64,000 bases of DNA, taken from Hansfordia pulvinata. Lineage: Eukaryota > Ascomycota > Sordariomycetes > Xylariales. Below the pieces are notes generated by a model, which saw nothing but the letters and a program-made list of their open reading frames with translations, did not search any database and had not been told where the DNA came from. Position 1 is the stretch's first letter. The number at the start of each line of letters is the position of its first letter. The DNA lies in contig BJKQ01000001.1 of NCBI GenBank assembly GCA_006538405.1, positions 4,278,001 through 4,342,000 of the forward strand, given 5' to 3'. Positions 36,621 through 50,300 of the stretch are shown here, piece after piece. A program made the translations under genes and the position numbers.

Positions 36621-39130
36621 CTACGCCGTACGTCCGGTTAAGACAGGAACAGGGCGCGCAAAGTCAGAATCTATCTTTTTTTTTCTTTCTTTCTTTTTTT
36701 TTCCCTTCCGGGACAAAACTGTCTTCTCCACTCCCCACGCCGCCGCTGCCCCGGAATGTGCCACCGAAACAAACTTTTGCGGGGAGGGATGGAGGGGGCG
36801 ATTTCCCCGGTGTTAGAGGCGTTTGACCGGTTTTTCCTTCTTCTTTTTTTGGTGTCTTCTGTCTTCTCTGCTCGATTTCTTTTCACGCCTCATCATCCCG
36901 GGAGAGTAAGGCACGAGTAAGTCGCGTCCCGGGGGGAGGCGCAGGGCTGGCTGCATGTTGTACGCACACGAGTGCCTCAACGTTTGAACACCGAGTAATC
37001 GTACTCGTATGCCCCGGGCGTTGGCGATATTCCCGACCGTCGTCCACAGCGGCGATGACCCGGGTTCTGCGAGTACTAACTGGTGGGAGTCAATGCTGAG
37101 CACCCCGTCCGGTTTCCTCGATCGGAATCACCCACAGAGTCCAGCCGGGGCCGAAGGGGTCAAACGATGCCTCCTTATTAGTGCTCCTGTCCCGTCCTGT
37201 CCTGTCCTGCCTTCTTTTCGTTGTGACGCGGGATGCGAATGCGACACTCTCAAGTTGCGGTGTGCCGGGCTCACGATGTATTTCTTTTCTTTTCTTCACC
37301 CAGCCAGCCGGCAAGCGATCCGGCCGCCCGGGATTCCCGCGTCACCCCCGCCCGCTTTTTGCCTAATAAGACACCCAGGCGGCGACGCCCGCTGTCGAGA
37401 GAGAGAGAGAAAAAAAAACACGAGTTGGGTAGCAAAGCCGGAGAGCCGGGGAGCCGGAAAGACCACACAACAACCCCGACGGGGAAGGGTGTGTGTGGGC
37501 GGGTGGTTGGGCTGAGTCACACTCGCTCACACATGTCAGACCTGCGAGTGAGTAGCCTGTCTATAAAGTATCTCGTGTGAGCCAGTGTGCGTACGAGTAC
37601 CCTGTGATGACACGGATAGGAAGGCGGGGGCTTAGAGGAGACAAGAGGAAATAGGAAATTTTTTTTCTTCTTCTTTCCGCTCTCTCTCTCTCTGTTGAGG
37701 TGTGTGCATGATGAGTACGGCACTTGCTTGACATGTGCGCCCCCCTCCCCCCTCCCCCCACGGGAAAGAGGACAGGGAAAAAGCCTGACAGCCAGACGTG
37801 TCATACCCACCCAAGTTACTCATACACATGCTCCATTAGGCAGGTCCATGTGGATAGGGCAGTGACGGCGGCGCCAAAACGCAGGGTCGCCTGTCCACAT
37901 TATGCGACTTTGACCTGTGGCCACTCCTGCGCCTCTGGGGCGAGGAAAGAGGGAAGAGGGGCGCCAGGGCCATGGCCACGCCACTTACAGCATGCGACCC
38001 GGGGCTCTCGACCACCTGAGTTCCTGCGGTCACACCTTTTTGGGGAGGGCCCTCTTCACGTCTCGTACAGCCACGTATCTTTCCCCCTTTAGCACGCACG
38101 CAGACACCGACAGGCGGCGACTCGTCCGCCAACTAACTCGCATTGGGTACCTACCGTAGTTACTCGTAAGGTAGTTAGTTCCTGGACCCGGGATCGGGGC
38201 CGGGCGCGAGCATCGGGCGCCAGATGAAGAAAACCTGGGGTCCCCGGGCAAGCCCCTTACTCGTACTACCACGAGTAAAGCCCTAAAGCCCCAGGATCGG
38301 GGACTGGCTACCTACCTTACGTATGGATGGATCCGTACACTTACCTTTGTCATTCCATCGCCAAGGTTTGATAGTCGGGACTCTTTTTTCTTTTCTTTTT
38401 TTCTCTCTTACCTGTTTTGCACATGTCCTGTCTCTTTACGCTCCTTTTTTTTTTTTTTTTTTTGCCTCACGCGTCTTTCCTTCATCTTTCGCGATCCAAC
38501 GCGATCCGCGCCCTGTCAAGGCCCTTGCATCTCCCCTCCCCTCCCTCCCCGAGTCATTTCGATTAAACCCCGAGTCCTCGACATTCGCGGTCCAGGCCCT
38601 TGGGGGGGTTACTCGTATATCATAGGCGCGACCCGTAAAGAGCGTCGGTCAGCCCCCTCCCCCCAAAAAACCGCCTCTGGTTCAAGACGTCATTGACGCC
38701 CAGGTATACGATTATGCATCTATGGATCGCGGGGGTTCGGTTCGGGGGTCTGGATCCTGGGCCCTGTTCCCTTTTACGCAAACCGTTCAGCTGAACATTG
38801 GCCGCTTTTCCCGGAATACTTCGCACGTCCCGTCTAGATCATGGTTTGATATCGCGCATCGACGTAGCCAACGCGGCTGACAAAGAGAGGCCCATCGCAC
38901 TCGTACGAGACATCGTGTGTGTCCGGGGTCGGGGGGGAGGCGGAGGCGTGGGATGTTCCCCTTCCTCACAGATTCTCTTCCCCCACAGCAGGCGAGGCCC
39001 ACGACGTTTTTTGTGAAGCGTTTCCCCATCCCTCCTCCCCTGCACACACACACTTTGTTCGCACACTCCCGCCACCATACCCCAGCGTGTACGCCGATCC
39101 CGCGCCGATCCAGGGCTGAGACTTGTTTGT

Positions 39131-39156
39131 TACGAGTACTACGAGTAGTACTCGTA
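39131..39156. repeat. Triple octamer cluster forming an inverted repeat
   Basis: TACGAGTA (39131-39138), TACGAGTA (39140-39147) and TACTCGTA (39149-39156) are spaced exactly 9 bp apart. The second and third form a perfect inverted repeat around a single G, and the first is in direct repeat with the second. Confidence 0.95.
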
Positions 39157-39605
39157 GTGGAGAGAGAGAGAGAGCGGCAATCTGGCGGAACTTTGCCCTG
39201 TCGGATTCGGCCCACGCGTAACACCCGGCGCCCGGGCGGCGGCACGACGAATGAACCGCGCGCCGGGGCGACGGTTTTCTTTGTTTTTTATTATTATTGT
39301 TGTTCACGCTCATCCTTTTGCGGTCAAGTGTAAAAGAAAAAAATCAGTAGTACTCGTAAGCCGAGGGACCCGACGCTTTGTTCCTTTTCCTTTTCCTTTT
39401 CCTTCCCTTTGACCTCACAGAGAGAGCCAGCTCGTCCTTCCTTGCCTCTTTCTTCGTGTACTTCGACGGGGAACGGAGGAGCCCGGGCGAGGCGTTCGTT
39501 TTTATCTCCGGGGGAGCGAGAGTTCGTCTGCCTGTTGCGGGCGCCGGCGCTTGAGTCTTCAGTGAGCCTTTTGCCACACTATGGTGGTACTCGTACGCCG
39601 CGAGG

Positions 39606-39755
<150 letters not shown>

Positions 39756-40111
39756 TTGTGGTTGTGGTTGTTTCTAACATTAGCACATTGAAGAAACCCC
39801 CCCAAGGCAATCGGGGGGGGGTTCTCTTCCCCCCTGGAACCTGCGGCTGAACCCCGTCCGGGGAGAGCGTTGATCATTCCTCGGTCCCATTTCGAGAGGC
39901 CTTAGGCCCGGAAGCCGCATCGCGGGGTTTTCAAACGTGTGATCCTCTGCCTCTTTTTCCCCCGTCCCTGTCATCTCGGGAGTCTCGAAGCGTGCTCGAG
40001 ATTCGCGTGCCAGGCGAGTCCCCGGCTGCAGTGCTCGATCGTGACGAGTTTCACACGCTGGACCGAGGGGAAGAAAAAGGGGGGGTGGCAGAAGATACTT
40101 GTTTGAGCGCG

Positions 40112-40124
40112 CCCCCCCCCCCCC
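40112..40124. repeat. Poly(C) run, 13 bases
   Basis: C homopolymer in non-coding DNA. Shorter C runs lie at about 40650-40677. Confidence 0.9.
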
Positions 40125-40483
40125 ATCCCCCCTTTCCCACACTTCTAAAGCGCCGACGCCGTCATCGTAGAGATCAAGATGAGAAGAAGCAGGGGCGGGC
40201 CTCTCCCTCCCCCTTGCTCTGTCCCGCCTTTACCGAGGCTCTGGTCAACCCCTCCAACGCCACCCTCGAAAAGCCGGGCGGCGGGCGGCGATGGTGCGAC
40301 GGGCTGTTCGGGGTGTGCGAGGCCGGCCGGTGCTGTGGCAGGTGTTGTGTGCTGTGGTGTACTCGTTGGTGGTGTGTGGCTTTTGCTAGCGGTGGCAACG
40401 CAGACGCAACAGCGTAGCGTAGCGTAGCCTTGGATGGGACACAGACGACCTGGACCCGGGGTTGTGGCAATGGAGGCGCACAC

Positions 40484-40492
<9 letters not shown>

Positions 40493-40518
<26 letters not shown>

Positions 40519-40519
40519 G
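40493..40519. repeat. (AG)n dinucleotide microsatellite
   Basis: About 13 AG units in non-coding DNA. Confidence 0.95.
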
Positions 40520-41279
40520 AGGTTGGCACCGGCATTCCTTTTCTGGCCTCGCCCCCATCTTCCGCCGTGCGCCGTACGAGGGTTCCGACATGTAAAAGTC
40601 AGGGTGGGAGCACGGCATGGCATGGCGGCGATGATGAATTACGGGTAAACCCCCCCCCCCTCCTTCCCCCCCCCCCACACACACATACACACATGCCCCC
40701 GGGTTCCCCAACGGTGGCGATTACTGATATGCCGCGCGCGCGCGCGTGCGTGAGTGGCAGTGGTCTGGCCCGGTTGGGGCCCCCTCCGCCCTCTCGTCGT
40801 CACACATCTGCCGCGCATCGGGCGATAGTGGCAGGGAAAGGGAAAGGGAGGGCCGGTGCTGGTCTGCGAGCGGGCTTTCGGCGGCCGTTCCGGGACGACG
40901 GTGTGACGTCGGGACAAGTACTTTTTGCCCGTTGCGCGTTATCTATCATCCATCGAACGACATGCTGCCTTAATTAGCTGCTGCATTCAAAGCTTCAGGT
41001 CGGGTAGGGCGGCGGGCGACCCAGATTGACTTCTGAGGGGTGGGGGTCTCTCTCTCTCTCTCTATCACTGTCCCCCCCCCCCCTGTCGCATGCCCTACGT
41101 CAGACCCGGGCCCCGGGCTCGCTACCCTGGATCAACGCTGCCTGCCCTGCCGATGGCATCTCCGATGGGCACAGTCATGCGGCATGGGTTGGCTGGGGGC
41201 ATCGCACAGCCCAAGCTTGCACACCGAGAATAGGCGGGCCCCGGGGGGGGGGGCATGGGTGCCACGATTTCGCCTCTGT

Positions 41280-41293
41280 CCCCCCCCCCCCCC
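41280..41293. repeat. Poly(C) run, 14 bases, followed by a T run
   Basis: C homopolymer passing directly into nine T residues, in non-coding DNA. Confidence 0.9.
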
Positions 41294-43656
41294 TTTTTTT
41301 TTTCTTCTCCCCGAGGGCATTTTCAACAAGGGGCGCCGTCGCAGATGTCTAACCCAGGCTCTTGACCGGCTTCGAGACTCTTGGTGCCGAAACGATCTAC
41401 CAACCCGCGTACTCGCAGCGCTGGCTCAAGGCAGGGTGGCCAGCGGACCAAGCAGCACCGGAACCGAACCCCCAACCCACCCGCGTACCGAGGTGCTGAA
41501 ACGCTTCCTTATCTCGCTGGAAGGGGAGGGCCGGGGGGGACACAAGTCCTGGGACTCGGGCGTGAAGTCGGATACGCGAGAGGCTTGTTGCCGCTTTTCG
41601 CGTAAACCCTTGGGGATGTGCGAGGCTGTCACGGTTCCATTCGTTTGCGGGTTTTCCTAGCGGCAGAAAGCCTGAATACCCTCGTTAAACCGGCTTGACG
41701 AGTGGGTTGCCAACTGCAGTTGGAGGGAGTTGCCGGCCGCCGACTGCGCCAATCGTAGCTTTAGCATCTCGGACTCGGGGGCCGTCTGCTGTCGGTGATT
41801 CAGAGGCCACGTACTCGGACACTGTGATTGCAGACACAGGCCATGAGTGACAGCATTGCCTCGGCCGGAAGGCTAGAGAGATAGACAAGTCAGTTAAGAG
41901 AAGAGCACACCATGGCTCTGAATACTTGCTCTGATCCGTCGCCCTGGTGGACGGACAAGCAGGTTCACGATTGAGATGTCGCGGCATGTGACGACACGCA
42001 GACAGACGACCGTTGCCTGCTTGATCCATCCCGCCCGACCGCTCAACGGGCCTCGTCGCCCGCCGCTCTCATGGTGATATTGGTGGCCAAGACGAGAGCA
42101 CACCCTGTTTCTGGAAAGAAGTTCCTAGACAGACCCTGGCGGATATTGCTCAGAGACCTCGACGCGGCGTGGAAAAGGAGAGAGGTGTCGTATGGCAAGC
42201 GGAGGGAAAGTGAGAGGCATCCCGCCTCTCTTCTACTCGCATTAGCCCGTGCGACGCAAACCGACCTCCATCTCCACCACGCGGTGACGCAAGATCTCAC
42301 CCCACCCCCCTTCCGCTGTGTTTAGAGAGCTGCGCCGGTTCTTCCTCCCAAGCAGTTCGATCAAGCTGCGTAGAAAACCCCGTAAGAAGGACGAGATGCG
42401 ACCTCGTCAGCCATCATCTTGGTTGTCACTTTCCAGAGTCCGGCCTGTCCAGCTCCATGCGCGCAATCGCCGACCATCGGTATTGCCAACCGCATGTGAG
42501 CGCTCACTCTCGAAACGCCTCGTCAGCCCGCCCCCCCCCCCAATCTTTCTTCCTGGTCGGTGGGGAGCAACAGAATCCCATGGCGGCACTTCCAGGCGAT
42601 GGCGACGAAGAAGGTTTCTGGCCGTGTTCAAAAGTCCCTATCTAGGCAGGGAGACATTGGCCTCGTCGACAAGAAGAGCAGCACTCCAATGCGCTGCGAG
42701 CTCCGAAATCCTCGGTAGAGTCTTGAGGGTATATCCAAAACTTGGAAACAAAGCTACCCACTGGCTAGGAAACCAGGCATGATGAACGCTTGCCTCTCCC
42801 GAGGCTTGGTCTGCCATTCAACCCCCCGATATCACACACGCGCAGCATGTCCCCGGCAGAGATATCCTCTATCGAGTCCGGGTCACCCGCGACTGCTCAC
42901 ACACGCCTGTTGTTAACTATTAACATGCAATCTCGCACTCACTGGTTGGCACAGAGACGAGCATCGGAGCTGATGTGCAATCTGACTGACATGCGGCAGC
43001 GCTGGTTCTTAGGGGCAAAAAAAAAATGTAGCTTGATGCTTCAATACATGCACGCTGCGCGCAAAACGCCAACAGCAGCGACGTGAGAAGGGGAGGGTCA
43101 TCAATGTAAGGTGGGAAACCCCCAAGCTAAAACGCCAGACTCGCCCGTCGATCTATGCATCCCGCGCGCGTATCTCCAAAGGCCGTTGTAATCTTGCAAT
43201 TTCTCTGTTTCCGTCTCGCGCCTCGCCCGTGAAGCCTTGTTCAAAGCAAAGAAGAAGTATAAGGGTAGAAACCCAAAAGAAAAAAAAAGAAAAGCGGCAA
43301 AGGTCGTCATCAGAGGCCGGATAAAGGGGAAGGGGAAAAGAACTGGGACATGGAAAGCGCCATAACACCCAATGCATATGCGTAGTACAAGATGATGAAC
43401 GATATAGAATCTTGGCTAGTGCAGGAAAGAGGAGGATAAAACAGGCGCAACAGACCTGGCCCGACAATGAATGTGACGAACTCGGGAGTCTGACGCCGGA
43501 TATGATTTCAAGCAGGTTTCCGAATGGCAAAAGATCAAGAGTCTTGTATAACGCAATCTCGGATCATGCTCTTCGAAACGCTGCTCATGGAGAAACGCTG
43601 GAACATAGAAAACGGACATCCGGCCGACACAATAGTTGCAGGCAGGCGGCAGGGCA

Positions 43657-46600
43657 CTAGTGGCCACCAGAAGCCTCGGTGGCCTCGTCTTGGGGTTTGT
43701 CCTGGCCGGGTCCGGACGGAGGGGCGAAGAAGGGTGTCTCGGTCTGATCCGGGCTCCTGATAATCTCGGGGCTCTGCGAGAGCTCGGCAGGGCTCCGGAC
43801 ACTGTTTCGCGGACTTCGGACGTTTCCATGCTGCGACGATGGACTTCTGGCACTAGGGGAGTGCTCACCAGACCCCTGGCCCGTTTTGCTGCCGCGCCGG
43901 TTGCCCCGGCCGACAATCTTCTCGGTCCAGTTCCACACGGGACTGCCATTGCGTCCGCTGGGGCTTTTAGCCTTGTCCGCTTTGGAGCCGGCGCGCCCAG
44001 CATCGTTGAAGGGTATCTCCAGCCGCGGGCCGTATCCGCCGTAGGCCAGGTCCATCTCGGTCTCGCTGTCGTCGCCGCTGTCAGCCCAGTCGCGCTCGCT
44101 CCACGTCACGGAATCGCCCCGGTCGTAATCGGGCCGGGGAGGCGAGCCGCTGTGGTTGCTGCCCCCGAGGCAGTGCTGCTGTGAGATGCGAGCCGCTGCC
44201 TCCTCTCCGTCGAAGGCGACTGCATTTCTGGGACCACGTCACGCGCCTCTATCGCTTCGCTGGCCGTGCGCCCGTGCGGCTTGGAGGGAGGCGAGCGGTG
44301 GTCATCGCTGCCATCCGTCTGGCTGGTCTCGAAGTTGGTATCGCTGCTGCTCCGGCGCACATCCCGCTTGGGCTTGGTCTCCGCGCCCGAGTCGTCAGGT
44401 GCCTGCTGCAGAGGTTTTGTGCGCTCGGCGCTGGCCTCCTCCTCGTCCCGGGTCCGAGCTGCAGCGCTGTCGCTGAAGTGGGTGTCGCAAAGATGCTTGA
44501 TGACAGGCCAGCCGTGGGCGTTGACAAACATGCGGCGCACGACAATGTTGTTGTGGGCATCGGGCTCCAGCTTGACAAGGACCTTCCGCCAGCTGAGATC
44601 TCTGTGGTAGGCACGTGCAATCTTCTCCTCGACCTTCATCCCGGAGCTGTCAATGACCTCGTCCGGCTCCTTCCCTGGGTTGGTGTGCTTTGTGTCGTCG
44701 TAGTCGTGCTTGGACAGTTCCGAGCTCTGGTGATCGACACCACCAAGCTTCGGCGATGGCAAGGGCGAGGGCGAGACACTGCTGGTTCTGGAGCCCGACG
44801 GCTTGGGGGACGACAGGTTGTCGCGGTTCTTAGTCATGCGCCGGCTCTGTCTCCCGGTCGTGCGCTTCTTGAGCGGAGGAGGCGGGATGTCGGACGGATG
44901 GTAGATGCGGTCATGGAAGATGGTCCGCGGGCGCTGGGCCGGATCGAGGAGGAAGTCCATGGAAGGGATGACGGGGTTGAGAAGGTCGCCCGCCGCCTCA
45001 AAGACGGAGGTTCGCGGCGGAGCAGAGGCGCCGCTGCCTTCGACTTCGGCGAGCTCCTGGCCCGTGGTGACGCGAGAGCGACTCGAAGACGCAGAGCCGT
45101 CCGGGCTTTCAACCCTCAGCGTTTGGCTGCGCTTGTAAATCTTGGTCTCTCGTGGCGACCGGGGGTTCGCCTTCGCCTGGTTCTTGTTCGGGTCGTTGGA
45201 TTTGAAAAAGTTGAAAATCCCGCTGAAGGGGAAGTCGTAGCTTGTTTGAGACCCTCGCGAACCTTCCGACTCTTGGTACGGTGTTCTGGCCAGGTTGACG
45301 CTGCGTCGCTCGTCTTCGACAGTGGCGTTACTTGGGGGCTGGGGAACCTCGCGAGAGTCCGCGTGCGCGTCCTCATCGGCGGGGCTCCCGGTGTCCTTAA
45401 CGCTGGGCTGCTCGCCGTTGTTCTCCTGGGGAGGCAAAGCCCTCTTTCCGGAGGCGCCCGTCAACTCCGCCCAGCCAAACCCGACCATCGTCTCGACGAG
45501 CCCGGCTTCCCTGCGAGCCTTCTCGACCCTTCCGAGCCCCTGCCAGTCGAGGAACAGCAGGCAGCTGGTGCGCAGTGGCACGATCCCGTCGTTGACGACG
45601 TTGGAGTACAAGGTGCGGTTGCGGAACTCCTTGAGCGCAGTGTGGGCGGGGCCGGTGGGGAGGATGCGTAGCAGGGGCTTGGACGCCGGCTGGACATCTC
45701 CCATGACCTTCTTGTGGGCGCTCTCGCCTAGTGTTCCGACAATGGCGTCCCAGCCGCTTCGTGCAAGCGTTGGTGCCCGCCAGGTTAGGCCGAGATCCTT
45801 GCCCGTCCGGCCGACCAGACCGGAGTCCAGAGCGAATTTGACGTACAGAGGGTTCTCGTTGCTGAGCCCCAGGAGAGGCGAGGCCATGGCGACAAAGTTG
45901 ATGGGGCGGATGAGGTGGAAGAACTCGGGCGAGTGCTTCTGGATGTAGGCGATGGCGTACGTCTGGACGAGCCCGCCGAGCGAGTGTCCCACAAAGCTGA
46001 TGCTGGTGATCTGGAAGGCCCGCTCATCGTCGTGTTGCCCTGGGTGGCCCTTGTGTATGGTGCTGTGGGCGTGAGCCTTGCCTTCGCCTCCGTTGCCCCC
46101 TTCGCCTTTGAACGTCTCGGCCAGATTGTCGGCCGGCTTCTTGAAAGTCGGGAGGAATGGCTGGTCAGGGTAGGTCATGGAGAGGACGAAGCGGGCAAGC
46201 CTCTTGCCGAGGAACTTGATCCCTCGCTCGGTGCGGGTGGCATTGCCGGAGAAGCCGCGCACAATGGTCTCTTCGTCGTCGTATTCCTCCTCCTCTTCAG
46301 GCGCAATGGGCGGGTCCTGAGCCGGGTCTGGGCCTTGATCTGACTTGTCGGTGCAAGAGCTGTCGCGGTTCGCTTTCCTCCGTTCAGCCCTTTCGCGCGC
46401 TCGGCGAGCCCTGGCATCAATCTTGGCCTGCTTGACCGTGGCGTCGATGCTCTCCTTCAGATAGAGCATGTCGGAGCCCAAATTGCTATGGAGGCCGTGG
46501 GTGAGAATGACGAGGTGAACCTTCTTTGGCGTGCCTCGTTTCGCAGGGTCCTTGGCAGTGCCGGTACCGGTGCTGCTGCTAGCGGAGCCGTCCTGAGCCG

Positions 46601-47380
46601 CGGGCTGGGCCGGCTGCGCGCCCGACTTGTCAACAACACTGTCGACTGCTTCGTCCTTGCCGGCCCTGGCGTGGGCAGCCCTGCCGTGAGTCCAGTCCTG
46701 CCAGCCGGGCAGCGACGGAGTGTTCCAGAGACTGGCCGTGTCCTCGACCTTGAGGGACAGGGCCTTGGAGAAGACGCCCTTGGGCTGCGCCGGGTGGCGG
46801 CCGTTGTGGGCGCCGGCGCTCTGCTGAAAGTCGGCGACGCGGCCGGGCTGGGGGGCATTGGCCTGACTGCCGATGACAGGGATGCCGTTGAGGTTGAGAC
46901 TCTTCTCGTCGCGGGCCAGCAAGACCTCGAAACCGACGGCGGCACTGGCAGAGAATATGACCTGGCTGGCGATCTCGACAACCCAGGTGGCGGAGCGGGG
47001 GGACTGGCCGGGGGCGGCCGGGCTCGCAAAGTCGCCGCGGGCCGCGCCGTCGCCGGCGTGCTCGCGGATGTTGTCGGGGACGATGAGGCGACACGCCCAC
47101 GAGCCAGCGGCCTTGAGCATGGGCTCGAACTCGGGGACGCCATAGCGGCGGGGGTTTTCGAAGCGGGTGTTGGGGTCGAAGTGCGAGGGGTAGGCCGCCA
47201 CGCTGAGGGTGTAGGGACCGTGGACAAAGGCGGCACGCAGGGGGATGGCGGAGGTGTTGCGGACGCGCAGGTGGAGGTGCTCGGGGAGGGAAGGATGCGG
47301 TCGTGAGAGGGCGTGTATGTGACGGTGTAGCGAACGACCTCGCCGATCTTGACGGTGCCGACCTGGTGGAGGAGCAGCAT
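43657..47380 (-). CDS. ROG1-type putative lipase / serine esterase (DUF676 family), two apparent 1-bp frameshifts
   Basis: Start ATG at 47380 (MLLLHQVGTVKIGEVVRYTV, a strongly family-like N terminus). With one base restored at each of two homopolymers the gene encodes about 1241 residues without introns. The N-terminal beta-rich part is followed by the alpha/beta-hydrolase: LVILTHGLHSNLGSDMLYL (His about 295), the nucleophile elbow FVGHSLGG (Ser about 467, codon 45981-45983), NDGIVPLRTSCLLF (candidate Asp about 598) and NAHGWPVIKHLCDTHF (candidate His about 956). Between and after these are long Ser/Pro/charged, likely disordered segments; a WNWTEKIVGRG motif lies near the end. Frames slip at the G run 47283-47286 (after ILPSP) and the C run 44162-44166 (after SSTASG); beyond each the expected family sequence resumes. 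Yeast relatives (ROG1, LPL1) act as lipases, several on lipid droplets. Substrate here is not known. Confidence 0.9.
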
Positions 47381-50300
47381 GGTGGAGGGGAGAGAGGGCC
47401 AGGCCAGGCCAGGCTAAGCGCCGAGGGGCTCAGCTCTGGGTGGCTCGTCTCTGAGGAGGGCGGGCGACGAGGTGGGCGAGCACGGTGGAGAGGTCATTTG
47501 TTGTCGTTGTTGGTCGGTCGAGGGACGGCGGTGGGGTCGCGGCGTGTCGTTTTTTGCCGTTGCGCAGGGGGGGGTGAGGGATCGAAGGGTGGTTGCAGTT
47601 GCGTGTGGTGAGGAGGAGGGGGGTGAACGGGGGAACGGGGTTGAGGGGGGAGAGGAGAGGTGGACAGTGGTGGAGGGTTGGCGACGGGAACTGTGACGAG
47701 GAAGTGCAAGCAGGCAGTGCGACGCGAAGGCAGACAAGTGGCGGTCGGAGGGACGGCGATGTCGAACGGCGATGGTGTTGACGGCGCCGGAACGATGACG
47801 AAAGCCGCACGTGTCGGTACGAGTACGAATGGCTTTACAGTGGCCGGTGGGCATGAAATTCCGCTCGTGGCCGGTATTGCCATGTACTGCTACTGCTACC
47901 ATGAATACAACCGATTTTATTCAGCGCTGGGCCTTCCTTCCTCCCGAGTCCGGCTATTCTGCTTCGGTACTTGGAACTACTGTGTGTAACTGCATGTGGG
48001 ACAGATTCATGCCTCAACCTACCTTAAGTACCTAAGGTATACACCCGGGTCAAGAATACGTAAAGAACTGATTTATCGGGCAACCCCAAACACACTGCCC
48101 GATTCGGATACTGTACGGTAGACAACTTACCTTCACTTGGAGTCAGACAGGCCGGCTGTTGGGGAGGGACCTCGAACGAGCCGCTATCCATCTGCGCGCG
48201 CGAAAACAGGGATTAATTGGGGAAGAGGCCGTCATCCAAGACAGACCCCGAATTCGCCGTGCTTGGCTGGGACGTTGGGGTTCTCGGGGCGGGGCAACCC
48301 AGCAGCAATTCCAAGGAGGGCCCAGAGGATCTGCTGTGGCCTTGGCAAGTTTTTTGGATTGCGAGTCCCTGTTGTATGGAATATTAGAGTGACGGCAGAG
48401 GGGGGGGGGGGGGGGCAGAACATGTTTCTGTACGATCCGATGGACGGGTGCAACCGTTCCCGGGACATGCATAACTTGAAGAGGGTCTGAATGTCAAGTG
48501 TCGGCTGTTGGGAGCACTCTCTGGTAACCTACTCCAAGTATACGGTTATGTAAGGTACCTAATGTACCTGACATCGTCTGATGTGCCGCCTCTTCCAACA
48601 TGTGACAGCTGAATGAATACTCGTAGATCAGTTGCATGTTCAAGTGTCAATAATTGGAGGAAGCACCGTGGACCAACCTGCTAATAGATCACTTGACTGG
48701 CTTAGGTACCGTCGTGACATGACCACAGCTCGTCAGTCAGAATCCCGCTACAAAGAACCATGGATCATCAGACATCCATTTGACCAGACAGACCACTCAG
48801 ACCGTCGATTATATCCCGCACGCGCGCCCGCCCCGAAATCGCGCCGCGCCACCGCCGGCCACATGATGGGCGCTCGCCCCGGTGCCAATCAGATCAGATA
48901 GACGCTGCGTCTGATGTGCGCCCTCTGCCATACGGCCCCGTGGCTGACCCTCTCTCCCGCCCTGTTCTCGTGCCTCGTCTCTTCTGCCGCTTGTCTGTCT
49001 AGCATCGTTCTCAGAGACCGTAAGAGACTGTCGTAGACTGGGTTTCTCCATGCCGTGGCTCGCCGCCGCCTTGGCGCCGCTGGCTGCGCCTCACTCGCCC
49101 TCGAATCCCAAGCCTCGGCGTTCTCACGCATGCTCTCCAGGGTTCTGATAACTAATTGCCAGACTTGCTGGTACTCGTACGAAGCATCTCCCGCGCCTCC
49201 GTCGAGAAGGAAGCAATCATACTACTCGTATCCTGACAGTCCGAGCACCTTAAAAAAAAACGCATGAAGGTTGCCCCTCCACAGCGCCGCAGCCGCGATA
49301 TCCCTTTCGCCTCTCGTCTGATAACCCACCCCTACCGCCGCAGCCGCTCCAAAAGGTCCGGCTCTCCGCCTCCTGCGAGCATGAATGTACGGCCTGAAAA
49401 AAAAGGTAGATCGGCCGCACATGGTGTGGACTCCGGGCTATGCGAAGAGACACCAGGTACATGCCCGCCGCATCTCGTCGAGACTCCCTCGCCCCCGCAG
49501 CCCGGACGATCAGCCCGTTCCCCCCTCCCCATCGACCCGGCGATCGACTAATAAGGCACACTGCACACTTTGTGCCAAAGGGAGGCCGCGCAACACCTGG
49601 GGACGCAATGGACGCCAACGCCAGCGCCAGCGCCAATGCCAACGCCAGAGGCGCGGGGCTTTGGGGCTGGCTTGCCTCCGAACAATGCATCAGTCCACGT
49701 CCTCGTGCGAGCACCAACTAACTAGAAGGTCTACGGCGGTCTCCAGTCCAACGCCCCTCCTCGGTGCCCCTCCCTGATGGACCCGTATATTGGACCAAGG
49801 TTGGTCAAGAAACCGCAGTACAGGGGTTGGAAGAATCCCACTGCAGCTGTTTATCCCTACAGGAAAACTACCGACATCGAAACGCAGTGCCAACCGGCAC
49901 TTGCATCAGCAGATTCTCATAAGGTGTACTTGCAGATATGTCGGGGAGAGTACTCGTACAGTAGAGTTGATTGGCCCGCCCCCGTTCCCCTCCGATGTCC
50001 AACACGTCAATGCATTTTTTCAGAAAACCCAGCTGCCCGCCGCTTTTCGCATACGCGTGTGCAAACGTGTGCCAAGAAATACAAGACACGAAACCAAGAA
50101 AACCCACTGCATACTTGTAGTGCTTGCCGGTCAGGGCACCCGAAGCCGACGACGCCGAGGTGATTTCCCTTCCCTCCCGTCCGAACCCCGCCCCGGCCGC
50201 GACCCTCCGAAACGGGCGTGGCTGGACTCGGTCGCACGCCGACCTCGGTCTCCTCGGTGGCCCCGTCCAGCCCGCCGGGTGCCCAGTGCGCACACCAAGT

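Larger units (their letters stand above)
32806..39595. repeat. Cluster of dispersed TACGAGTA/TACTCGTA octamers
   Basis: Octamers start at 32806, 33035, 33270, 33656, 34531, 34633, 34802, 35080, 35243, 35438, 35758, 35976, 36078, 37002, 37592, 38161, 38258, 38610, 39131, 39140, 39149, 39351 and 39588. Both orientations are present. Spacing is irregular, mostly 100-600 bp. No gene is recognised in the interval. Confidence 0.9.

Noticed and set aside
44181..47306. Long plus-strand open frames opposite the lipase gene
   Set aside because: They are antisense shadows of a well-supported conserved gene on the minus strand.
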